Shown here: one piece after another, positions 38,040 to 48,899 of the stretch
Position numbering within the stretch: position 1 is the stretch's first letter
Layout: the number at the start of each line of letters is the position of its first letter
Assembly: GCA_019722365.1 (NCBI GenBank)
Contig: JADFUC010002255.1
Coordinates: 434,001-498,000 of the forward strand
From: Lithospermum erythrorhizon
Lineage: Eukaryota; Streptophyta; Magnoliopsida; Boraginales; Boraginaceae
Reading direction: 5' to 3'
DNA length: 64,000 nucleotides
Made by a program: the position numbers and the translations under genes
Notes under the pieces: model-generated
Databases searched by the model: none
The model's input: only the letters and a program-made list of their open reading frames with translations
What the model was told of the DNA's origin: nothing

Positions 38040-39200
38040 TCATCTATCATATCTTGGATATTTGGGAGTGAAAGATCGGGTTGACGTGGATAATAAATAA
38101 CATCTCATGGTCACTCATAGAACGAGAAGATAAAGATTGTATCAACTTTAACTTAATATAGAGAATAACAAATAACTTGCAATACTAACAAGATTTTATC
38201 AAGTAACATTATTACCCTCTTATTCCCACGAAGATTGTCCACTTTTTTATAGTGTTATATTTTCAAACTTTGGACTAAATATATTTATTTGTGTTGTATA
38301 ATATTTGATATAAAATATATCAATAGAAAGAGTTTGAAATGTATTTTTCATAGATATAGTTTTCATCAAGTATTATATAATACAAACAAAAAAATATACG
38401 GTCAAAGTTCAAAAGGTACAACAAAAAGTCAAAAGTGAAAAATCTTTGTGGGATGGAGGTAGTATAATAAAAGTAAGGATAGAATGATTGTATCAATATT
38501 CAATGCAACTTAAACGAGGAAAGATGATGATGCAAATTCCTTTGAAATTCTTGATCAAATAATTTGTTCTCCAAGATGGAATCACATCAATTTGAACATA
38601 TAGAATTTTTTATACTGGGCGAAAAGTAACCAAGAATAGCACATTGCCCAAAGAAATGAACCAATGATGATATTTGATATGAAGAATGAACGAAAGTAGT
38701 GGTTCATTATTTATAGGAGGAAAACGGATAATTTTTTGTGGAACCGGACGTCTGTTAGTCCAACCGGATCGTCAAGCACACAATATATTACTCCAATGGT
38801 CAATGTTTAAATAAAAGCTAGTTACCGGACGTTCAGTTATACAAAGCGGACGCCCGCTAATAAGACGAGGTGAATCCAACTTAAAAGCTATGTACCGACG
38901 CCCGGCGAATTGGGCAAACGCCCGCTAGCAATCTCCAATCATTAACTAACGCTTAAGGCGAACGCGCGATCAACCGGCCCACCGACCCAGAACGCAGCGC
39001 CAGATCTAACTTTTTTAGCTAAAATATGAGTCCATCCCTACCTCATTAGTGCGCCAACGGTTTAACACGGGCCTAACGTAACGGGCCATACCCTAAACGT
39101 GACTAACGAAATGGACTAACGGCCCAATCAACCTCGGGCCCCACTTGCCACGCTTCAGATGTACTCTTTGTATTAAGAGTAGGCTCACTATAGGTGGTAT
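38040..39200 (-). mobile_element. hAT-family 5' region, coding part missing (copy 1)
   Basis: Collinear with the 5' region of the broken hAT element at 59780-60550. Shared blocks include TCTAACAAGATT / ACTAACAAGATT, ATTCAATGCAA / TTTCAATGCAA, AATGATGATATTTGAT and TTATTTATAGGAGGA (a minus-strand TATA box, 38707-38715). Then come paired palindromes ACCGGACGTTCAGT (38824) and AGCGGACGCCCGCT (38845). The transposase-coding part was not found at its left. Confidence 0.55.
38215..38462. mobile_element. Stowaway-like MITE inserted in hAT copy 1
   Basis: 248 bp. The left end TACCCTCTTATTCCCACGAAG and the reverse complement of the right end (TACTACCTCCATCCCACAAAG in type) form inverted repeats of about 30 bp. 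TA flanks both sides (38213-38214 and 38463-38464). The related hAT copy at 59.8 kb runs straight through this site, so it serves as an empty-site control. Confidence 0.8.
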
Positions 39201-39318
39201 GGTACCCACATCCATGCATCTATGAATCTGTATCGCAGGATATTATTTTTACGTTATCAATACATCATCGCTTATTATAAAAAAATATTGTTGAGATGTC
39301 CACCAATTTTAGAAAAAA
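39201..39318. other. short non-coding spacer
   Basis: Nothing recognised between the hAT-family sequence and the following inverted-repeat element. Confidence 0.3.
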
Positions 39319-39653
39319 TTGTCAAAATGGTCCTCGATAATGAGACCAAGTTGCACTGCTACTAATAGTGTCGGGCAGTAGTTTTATCCCTCAGAGTGGC
39401 ACAAAAGTTGCACTTAGGTCCCCAAACTGTTGCTCAAATCTAAACATTCTAAAATTAAATGTGACGTTAGTTTAGGACCAAAGTAAAACTTTTGTGTCAA
39501 TTACGGGGCCAAACCGCAACTTCAAGTAGATGTCCAAATGTTAGTTCGGGGGACCAAAGTGCAACTTTTGTGCCATTCTACGGGGACTAAACGCACGGTG
39601 ACACTATTTGAGACCAAATGCAGGAATGCCACTATTGGGGACTATTTCGACAA
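39319..39653. mobile_element. non-autonomous inverted-repeat element (MULE-like or MITE)
   Basis: The left end TTGTCAAAATGGTCCTCGAT pairs with the right end (reverse complement TTGTCGAAATAGTCCCCAAT). The 335-bp interior repeats phrases such as GGGACCAAAGTGCAACTTTT and CACAAAAGTTGCAC in both directions. No ORF. A 9-bp target duplication was looked for but is not clear. Confidence 0.65.
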
Positions 39654-41591
39654 TTATCTCACCAATTCTACAAGAAATGATCCATTTTGAATTCACTAGA
39701 AAACTACTTAGTTCAACTCATTATAGAATAGCTAGCACTAAACCATTCATGGTTAAAAGTACTAATAGGGATCCGGTTACGGTCCTATTAAAAATCTTAA
39801 TTGAATTTGTTCTTTTAAGATACATGATACTCACACTGAAATATGTTACTAAGTATTCTTAAGATACAAGATACTCACACTAAAATATGTCATTGAGTCT
39901 ATTGTGTTAACTGGATTCACAAATGCTAAACTTTATAATGCAATAACATAAGAATTACGTAGTACAATAATATATATGTACTTTTGTAAATTGGCCTATA
40001 AGAACTTAAAAATAGCTAAAAAAAACTATAACAATTTAAAAATTATAAAATAAGTCCTTTAAGAAGCTTAATAGAACCATAACTTCCAAAGTCCTTACTA
40101 GTCTTTTGCTACTTCTGACTGTATTACATCATAATGACATCTTTCTCATATATTATTTAAAATGCATTTTTTTTCTTTATATTTCTAGTGAATTTTTTAT
40201 GATAGATTTTTGTTTCTAGTGAATTTTTTTCATATGTTTTTCGATCACTCGGAAGTATACAATTTTAAGGATTTTATCAAATATTTATCTATCAAAATAG
40301 TGTAACTTGTAGGAATCCATATTATAATTTTCGTACAGTTCTTAAAAAATAAACGTGATGACCGGTCGCGGCGGTATTACTAGTGCCGGAAACGCAGGCA
40401 ACGAGTCAAGATTGAGTTCTCGACCGACCGATAAGAAAACGAAGTCGAGTCTCACCGGTAGTACCGCGTCGCAACAATCATCACAAGTTTCGAATTTTTT
40501 TGTAAATTTCAAATTAAACCTTCAAAATCTTTATAAAATTTTCTCAAATTAAATTAATTAATTGAATAAAATAAACAAAAATAGTTAAACAAAAGTACAC
40601 ACTCTTATGCAAGAATTATTCATAAACTTATAATAATTCTTTTGAATAATGTTATTGCAATTTATTTATGATTATATATTCAACATATTTTATAATCTTT
40701 TGACAATTTGTTAATGGACCGAGTGAATATCAAGCGAGCCGAATATTTCAAATGAGCACCACCTTAGACTCGTACCCCACTCATTAATTACCAAACGGTC
40801 TATCAAATCGAGTATTCGAATCGGATGCTTAAGCAGGTAACGGATTACCCGACTTGATACCAACACTAGCTATTACACCACATCCTTTTGGTAGTAAGTA
40901 CCCACTACCCACTAATAAATAAATTATATACTCCATTACTACTCCTATTAGTACTTTTAAATGTTGATACGCCAACTTAAGCGAGCCCCGCATCATACCC
41001 ACCACCAACGCGGAGTATATTGAGATGTGTGCTCTAAGACGTAACCAACAGAGCCACTCCCCATACGCTTCAAAGATAGCTGCAAGAACTCAAGAACATC
41101 GAGCATCAATCTCTTGATTCAAGATCAATTACTTGCTTTAAGCACCAATGGCTCCAGTGCTAGCTTATCTAGTGAGCCAACTAAGGACTAAAATTATTGC
41201 TTTCAATAAAAATGATGAACTTATATTTCTTGGTTTATTTAATTTTTCAACTGCACCTCATAAAATATCTCACTAAAAAAAGTTCAATCAATCTTATTAT
41301 TAGCAATGAGGATATAGTGATACTGATCAGAGATGCAAAACGTATCTATTATCAAGAATATCAAAACAAATAATAAGGTACACTTTTAAAGGCAACAGAA
41401 AATGTACTTTACTAAATCCAAATCTAATGACCTTTCTCTTACCACATCAATATCAAAATCATGTTGATCGATCTTGATGTTCCATTATTATTTATTAAGA
41501 CATACAGCATTATCATACTCTTCAAACTTCAAATCTTTGAACGAGGCTCTTGAGTAATAATTATGTTTCCCCTATTAGCCAGTGCAAACAA
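39654..41591. other. intergenic sequence downstream of the TCP gene
   Basis: Mostly AT-rich. It has a two-copy 44-bp repeat (AAGATACA.GATACTCACAC at about 39816 and 39860). A short GC-rich island (40355-40490) is open for 65 codons on the plus strand and rich in S, T, R and G, but no family is recognised. The presumed 3' UTR of the minus-strand TCP gene lies at the right end. Confidence 0.4.
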
Positions 41592-42473
41592 TTATCTTGA
41601 ACAATCATACTCACTCTCGTTGGTTGTTTCCCTTTCCCTATTATCCATCATGCTGATTTGAAAAGGCCTAACATTTTGTTCCTGATGCTGACTAGCTTGT
41701 TGATGATGATGAAATGAATTTGAGCTGAACATTTGGAAACCAAAATGTTTACTTCCTTCAAAGTCCTCAACACTAACATTATCATTGGAAGAAAAATAAG
41801 ATTGATGAGCTAACCCTTTGAGATGGGCAGGTAAAGGATAACAGTATATGATTGCTAGCATGAAAATTGTGGTATTGATGATCTTCATCAGGAGGTTGAC
41901 TTGCATGAGATAATGACAACAAATTTGAAGCATCCCACCTGATCAAAGAATTATATGTCATGGAATTATGGTTACTATTATTCATCAAACTTTCAAGACA
42001 TTTTGAACTTTCTCCCCCTTCTTCAACATATCCTCTCTTTTCTTGTACCATATCCTTGTATGTATTGCTCATCAAATCGTCAAGATTTTGAGGAATAAAT
42101 ACTCCAGGAGGGATTTGAAGAGGTGGGAGTTCATCAATATCATCTTTGGCGGCGTTGAGCAACCAATCAACAACTTTACTAGGTTGATCAAGACCCAACC
42201 TAGCTTGAAGATGATATACTTGAATAGCTGTTGGTACAAAAAGCTCCCATTTTCATTCTTAATCCTCTCTAACAGTGCATGCTCTTGGTTATGTCACTTT
42301 TCTCTCCAAATTTTAGGCATTCTGTGGACTATTCGAGGATCACTCGATTTCGACCATGATGAAGTTGAACTAGGATAAAAAGGTCTGGTGCTAACAGTGT
42401 TGTTACCTGTATCGTTTGGGCTGCTACCCCCTTCTTGTTTTGTTGAAATTTCTTCTATTTCTCTTCTATACAT
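41592..42473 (-). pseudogene. CIN-type TCP transcription factor, TCP5/13/17 type, reading frame broken
   Basis: TCP proteins are plant DNA-binding regulators of leaf growth; TCP5/13/17 belong to the CIN branch. From ATG 42473 the frame reads MYRREIEEISTKQEGG, then FYPSSTSSWSKSSDPRIV, the usual lead into the TCP domain. It breaks at TGA 42296-42294. The basic region is garbled over about 42300-42240, though a shifted frame still gives RGLR. From about 42240 the helix-loop-helix half is clean: [20 protein letters not shown] and [20 protein letters not shown]. The tail stays open to about 41855, then continues in another frame ([44 protein letters not shown]) to the stop at 41592. So at least two frameshifts and one stop are present. 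The conserved second half and tail suggest recent loss or local sequence error rather than old decay. Confidence 0.8.
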
Positions 42474-42576
42474 TGTTTTCTTGTTCTTAATGTTGATGAA
42501 TGCCTAGTATGTGCATCCCAAGGATCTCAATGATAGTTCTTTCTTCAAGATTGATACTACTAATCTTTATTCAGAT

Positions 42577-42871
42577 CTAGAAATAAAATCAATTATGTCA
42601 TGACAAATAGATAATCCGTATTAATAAGTCATTAAGCAATTCACTTTAGGCACATCCTTGGTTTATAGCTAGCACATTTATATAGCTAGAACTTTTTTCA
42701 GTACTAGGGTTTGAACAAGTTGAATAGTATTACTTTGAGCCCTACTTTGATGTATCCATAAGAGTTGAATATATCATACTTAACTTCATTAGAACGAATG
42801 AGATAAATCAATCAATAATAGTTAGATATACGAAGTATTACATATTCATGAGCATACATATATATACTTAC
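42577..42871 (-). other. possible 5' UTR intron of the TCP gene
   Basis: On the minus strand, CTCTAG followed by GTAAGTAT (donor at 42871) is matched by TGATTTTATTTCTAG (acceptor ending at 42577), about 100 bp before the TCP ATG. Both sites are close to consensus, and the enclosed 295 bp are AT-rich like plant introns. It is inferred from splice sites only. Confidence 0.4.
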
Positions 42872-43105
42872 CTAGAGCATAATTGAGGCACCACTGGTCA
42901 CTCGGCCGCCTTTCTTCATAGTTAACATTATTAGTAGAATAAGGAAAAAATCAATTATTTCTTTAAGGTTTCTCGAATTTAGCTACCATAAATTAATATA
43001 CCCGAGAGTTGCCGGAGTCTAACCGACCATAATAGCTAGCTAGCTGAGTTTGAAGGAAGAACTAAAACAAGAAAAGCTAAGGCAAAGATGTCGCCACGTA
43101 TGGTA
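42872..43105. other. upstream region of the TCP gene
   Basis: AT-rich, non-coding. It is limited on the right by the solo LTR, so the gene has only about 0.6 kb of non-transposon DNA upstream of its ATG. Confidence 0.4.
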
Positions 43106-44762
43106 TATATTGTAACTCCTAGATAAATTTTATTATTTACGATTATGCCACAATACAATGAAACTTCGTTTGGAAAATCCTATCTAGATACAAAAACAAC
43201 TATCAAACGATCAGATCCTGAATTTCTATCAGCCTATCGGCTTCTCAAACGCATTTCCGATCGCCGAGACGCTTCTGACTGGGATTATGTGTAGTCTTGT
43301 ACTTGACTCGACTTCGAGGTTCGATTGGGGCGCCATCGTGGCCGAATTTGTGCTTGATTTTATGCCCGGACCGGCCAGATGATCCTAAGTCGACTTGGCG
43401 CTAGACCATTATATGATCCCTAAGTCGAATTTGGATTTGTGCCTCATTTGGATGTGCTTGGATGAGTCCGGATCAACGTTATATCTAAATCGATGTAAGA
43501 CCAGTCTTGACTCTGGCTCGACTGGGAGGCCACGAAATTCTAAGCTTCCAGGAGGCATACCATATGGTCACTGACTTGATCTTTAGTCTTTTAGACTTGA
43601 GTCGCTGGACTTAGACTTAAATGTCTAAAGAAGAGATCTTTAATGAATGATTCTCGCACAGCCTGGGACTGAATAAAGCGCTAAGAATTATTCCCTCGAT
43701 CTTTTAGGTGCTATCCGTTGGATATGCTTGAACCGCTGGGGAGGAATGCCTGCCTTACTCTCCTCGCTGCTTTCTCCCCTGACAGATTAATAGAGCTAGC
43801 CTTATATCCCTAATGATTTACTACGGGGACATTTATAGCTTAATCATGTAGTTTATTTGATTTATGAGATCTGAATGATTAGATTCTCATCAATTTTTGG
43901 CTTTGATCCGTAAAATTAATGCTACAGGTAAAAGAATTCAACCTTGTACCTAGTTTCGGGGTGCCTATTTTCGTCCGAAATTGAAAATTTTTGTGTTCCT
44001 TCTCAATTTAGGCACCTCGTTTAGGCTTATAGGTCAAGATTTGATGTTTTTCTCCGACAGTTAACAATCTTCAGAGGTTTTCTGTGAAGAAATACCTTCT
44101 GAGCTATTCTTATGCTAAATTCTCTCAGGAGCTTTTTGTCGTATTTTTTTATTGTATTTCAGGATGAAACGGTTATAATAGGGGGGTATTTATAGGCTTT
44201 TAGGCTTTTCCGATCGGGTTGATCTATAATCATTCTGATTTTGATCTTAACCGCTGACTCGGCGCAAAGATCCGTTCTTATCGGGATTTTATAGAAATTA
44301 CTTGGGTTCGGATTTTTTAGGTCAAACGCATTTTCATATTAGCCCCGACTCTTTTGGAGTGTTCATTTAAAACCCATTCTTTCTAGAGTCTTTATTTTAA
44401 GCTCCGAAACTTCCGGAACTTCCATTTCAGGCCAAATAGCTGAACTTGATGTAATAAATTTGGGGATTTTCGAGCCCTAGCTTCGATTGACATTTAATTC
44501 GGGGCTATTTTCAGGGGAACCTTCGTTTGAGTTAAAATGTAGGGTTAATTAATGTATAAAACCCTAATTTCGAATTTCAATTCTACTCGTGGGGCTTAAT
44601 TCCCGGGAACCCTTATTATTCTTTACGTGTTTGATTTTTATTAGGGTTCGGTTTGAACCCTAATTGCCACAGAGGTCAGGTGATCAATTTTCTTTAATCG
44701 ATTTTACCGACAAATAAATCGATTTTTATTAAATTTATTTAATTTCGACTGTCTACATATAT
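43106..44762 (-). mobile_element. solo LTR of a retrotransposon, 1647 bp, with TSD
   Basis: The LTR runs 43111-44757, starting TGTAACTCC and ending GTCTACA on the plus strand. TATAT flanks both sides (43106-43110 and 44758-44762), a 5-bp target-site duplication. On the minus strand a good TATA box (CCTATAAATACCCCCC, about 44200-44185) indicates minus orientation, with LTR start TGTAGACAGTCG. No interior or second LTR adjoins, so it is a solo LTR left by recombination. Gypsy is more likely than copia, but the lineage is unknown. It lies upstream of the TCP gene in the same orientation. Confidence 0.7.
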
Positions 44763-46774
44763 TATATCTTGTTGGGGGCATCTGATAAATTTAAATAATA
44801 TGCTAAGGCAAAATACAATCAATATTATCACCAGTCTTCTTTAACCCTAGATCTTTTGACTATATATCATGGATAACATTTTTTCCTCGATTACATCTAT
44901 ATTGTATGTGCATCGTTTTTCAAAGTTAAGTGTATATAACTTTGATGAGTTAACTTGTTATTGGACTTTGATGAGTTAACAAGTTGAATAGTGATTGGAC
45001 TATCACCCTCATCAAGCTAATATCTATCAATTTGTTGCAATTAAGTAACTAATCTGGGAATTAGTTGCAATTTCTTTCTTCTGTAACATTTTCTATGTGC
45101 TGCTATGGTATGGTACCCCTATGGTATGGACATTAGAATTAAGTTTAGGGATGTACGCCATCTTTTACTTACTGTACTAAGTGCTTAGATTATGTTTGTA
45201 TATAACATTTAATAGACAATTTTAATATACGATCAGAGCTGGAATAGTGTCGACTCCATATTATTGTTGCATATGATTGTCATTTAGTTCCTGAACAAGA
45301 TGCACATTGGTCCCGGTTATGATATTGAAGTCGCTATTTGATCCCTAAACAAACAGAATCATTAAATGCTAACGGTAAACGTAATGAGTACTCAACACAT
45401 GGTTATAAATATATTGAAGTCATGAATAAGAAAGATTAAAAGTTTCAATTTAGTCCTCGATATTTTAAGAGGTGCACTTTAATACATAATTGTTTCAATA
45501 TATTACAGTTTCGTCCCTAAATTGATGAGCTGGTCACATAAGAAGAAAATAAGAAAGAGATATATGGCGGTGTCAATTTTAATTGTTTTTTTGGTAAATT
45601 AGAGTTGTGGACCAATCGAGGCTCAAAGCTCCCACTGATAGAATATGAGAAGAGAGGGAGAATATAATATGAGGTATTGTCACACTCATCGAATACCGAT
45701 GACCTTGATCTATATTAATAGGTAAAGTACATGATCTAGAAAATACACATTAATTGATACAATCTCTATCAATCTAATATATATATATATAACTAACGTA
45801 TCACACCGATCCGACCTTCCTTCTATGCATTTCTCATTTCTCCTAATCCGTCAACAAAGATCGGAAGTATGAATTTCTGAGCTCTCTCAAGAGTTATGGT
45901 CCCAATAGGCATCTTTGTTTAATCTCCCTGTACTTACAAGTCAATCATATGGCTACAAATTTGTTATTCAACGACCTCCGCTTTCTTCTCCTGCTACCAA
46001 TTATATTCTCATATTCACAAAGTGATATATCCTTGTATCGTCAAAACTAAATTAATTTCTCACCTATTCTAATGCTTGGGTACAACTATCATAATATCAC
46101 CGACACTCATCCACCAAATTATTCCAAGTACACAAGGTTTAACTTTACGCGTCTAAGGGTCAACAACCTTACACCACAATCACATGATTGCCCTTAAAAT
46201 ATGCTTCACAAAATTTTCACCTCAACTTACCCTTAACACTCTTGTATCTACATAAACATGATCAACCCTAACAACCCAACCAACATTTAGATTCTTCCCA
46301 AACATCTTTTTAGCATATCTTTCTCTGCAATAAATTTCCAACATATCCATCCACATCTTAACGTCTCATTCCCATAGGTTTCAGTTCTAGGTTCACATCT
46401 TCTAGTTATCCAGCATAAAAGATAAAAGCTACTTAACTACCGAATTCTTTATAAACATCCTCAACGAAAGCACATAAGGCTCTTCTCATCCAACTTCAAT
46501 TCTTATATTCAATTCCGACTTACAAATCACTTCCCAAATTCCTCATATGTTTGCTCTGTAATAAATAATACGATTCATCTCTAAATTTACTTAAGGAACC
46601 CTCACACACAACTACACTCAAATCTCCAGGTGGCACCCCAACAAATAACTTACCTAAACTAGAAAGGACAAATAAACTATAAGGAGTAGACTCGATCAAA
46701 CAGACCTCAAATGCACACAACTCCACAACACCTTAACATAGGCACATAACCACACAGAACAACACATAGATCTT
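44763..46774. other. non-coding; right part probably gypsy interior
   Basis: 44763-45550 is AT-rich with no gene. The part left of 46774 follows a minus-strand gypsy primer-binding site and so should be the start of a gypsy interior, but no gag is readable. Confidence 0.4.
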
Positions 46775-47290
46775 AAACCTAGGCTCTGATACCAAAATTA
46801 TAACGACCCGCCCCAGGTCGGCCGCCCTGAGGTTAGGATCGTCATCAACCTGAACACCAGAGTCACCAATCGATGGATAACAACATAAAAAGACTTCATT
46901 TGATATTAATACTAATAAAACACTTTTGTCCATCGGGGTGAACCAACAACACACCACTAAAAATGCATCATCCAAACAATCATACATCAAGGTTTTAGTA
47001 ATACAACCAAACATCATAACGACATAATCTCCAAAATACATCATGGTAATAATATGGTCTAACATGACTCCTCAAAAGACAACATAAGTTTTGAAGACAC
47101 GACAAAAGGAAAATCACTGGGACGCAAGGACCGCCGGTGATTTCCTAGCCACCACCGTCTCACCTACGATCTTAATCAACAACTTGTCAATGCAGCTCCT
47201 TTGCAACCGCAAAGAAATTAAAACTCCTAAAACTCAAACCCGTCCGCCCATGTAGAAAAGAGGGTACCAAGTTTAGTGAATACAAATACC
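46775..47290 (-). mobile_element. gypsy LTR 3' end with primer-binding site, minus strand
   Basis: On the minus strand TGGTATCAGAGCCTAGGTTT (46794-46775) is an intact primer-binding site for initiator tRNA-Met. It is preceded by the LTR end GGGTCGTTATA. The LTR end carries the block GTTGATGACGATCCTAACC followed by GGGCGGCC, also present at about 31180, 36380, 51260 and 54300. How far the LTR extends to the right is not resolved. Confidence 0.65.
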
Positions 47291-47900
47291 AAGAATGGTA
47301 TCTAAAACATATATGACTACATTATATATAAGCATATGCATAGTTAATAATACGAGTAAATGTTAACAACTCTTCATACTTACATGATAGATTCCTTGGT
47401 CTAAAAATATCCCTATTTAGATCAAACATATATATATACTCTATATATATATATTCATAAAACATCAACCACGCATAATTAAATGTCTATTCTCATAAAA
47501 TCAAAGTATTTTGATTTCTATAATTATGTCCATCATGACAATTATTTTAATAATTCATTTACTAGTTTTAAGAACGAGATTACTCAAACTAAGTGTTCAA
47601 TAAATAGTAATTGCAAAATTACTAGAATGGAATCACGATAATATCGTGTGGTTATGCCAGATTGCTGTGATCCCATGGCATAACCGATATAATAAATCAT
47701 AATGGTCAATTATTATTGTACGGCTAATATTATCTTAGCCGTATGTCGCCAATACATACAATGACGTTGGAAGTTACATTCCATGTAATGGAATTAAATC
47801 GAGATTTAAATCGGGGAGCCGATTGAAATCAACGAGATACCAATCTAGCCACATTGATAATGTAAAATATAATTGACAAAAACCGAATCAATTAAATTGC
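47291..47900. other. AT-rich non-coding sequence
   Basis: No coding signal. The stretch 47640-47870 has local inverted phrases (GGTTATGCC...GGCATAACC, ACGGCTAATA...TTAGCCGT) and probably belongs to the LTR-like sequence that follows. Confidence 0.35.
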
Positions 47901-48850
47901 TATTTCACTGATTTGTTATGTTTATTTACTGTTAGAATAAGTTAGTTAACGGTTTAACGAAAGTTAACTATTTATCAAACGAGTCAAGTGTATTCGACCG
48001 AAAACCAAGAGGACTATATAAGGAAAAAGATGAAATGAAAAACCTAAGAATTTCATTTCATCTTCTCCCTATATTTCGATCGCTCTCCATCTCCCTTTGC
48101 ATTTTGAGTCAAAGTTTTGAGTCAAATTCTTGTCCAATTGCTCGTAGATTCTAGGAAGTCCAATCGCGTGATTCAACTGCTGCGGTGGACTAATCGATGC
48201 ATTTCACGAGTCCTAGGATTTAACGGAGGAATCGGAGATTGAAAGTTCATCATTTCACGTATTTGTAAGTACTCTCATATTCATACGTGTATGAATTATG
48301 TCGTATGTTTTTCTTTAATTGCCTATACATTTATTCGATCTTGGTTGCATTTATTTATTTTTATTATAAACAAGTTGGTGGAATTTTTCCAATAAGGCAT
48401 CACGAAAGCATGTTTAAGTTGTATAATTTCATTACATTTATATATAATTTGTTATATAAACACATTTTATATCAATTTTCATATTATATATTCTTGACCA
48501 TGAATATATGTTATGAAAAATTGATTCATGAATAAATATATGTTCTATATAGTTTTTCAAGTTCATCATATTGTTAATTTTGATGATTTGAATTTAGATT
48601 TGTGTTTCATGAATTGAAAGGGTTTTTAAAACATGTTTTGATTAAAATATAAACACTTTATTGATTTGAGGAATTTGCAATGTTCTAGTAACACCAATTT
48701 TATTCTACATTCCAAATGGACCAAAAGTATCTCTGAAAAGTTTATAATTTTTTGATTGTTTAAGTGTCCCAAAATAATTTTGTGATTTCTGAAATATTTA
48801 TTGTATAATTAATTTTTTGTAAATTTTTTACAAAATTCAAATTGGAAACG
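47901..48850 (+). mobile_element. LTR-like promoter region, probably copia
   Basis: A plus-strand TATA box (ACTATATAAGGAAAA, about 48013) is followed by a short leader with CATTTCATCTTCTCCC and then AT-rich sequence. This is the layout of a copia LTR. Decayed copia gag follows only at 56052, beyond the gypsy cluster, so the two may belong to one interrupted element. Confidence 0.4.
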
Positions 48851-48899
48851 TTTAAGAAAATTGTGTGGAATGTTTGGTAAAATTTCAGAATTTTTGGAT

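Noticed and set aside
42043..42378. 111-codon open frame on the plus strand
   Set aside because: It is the antisense shadow of the TCP gene.
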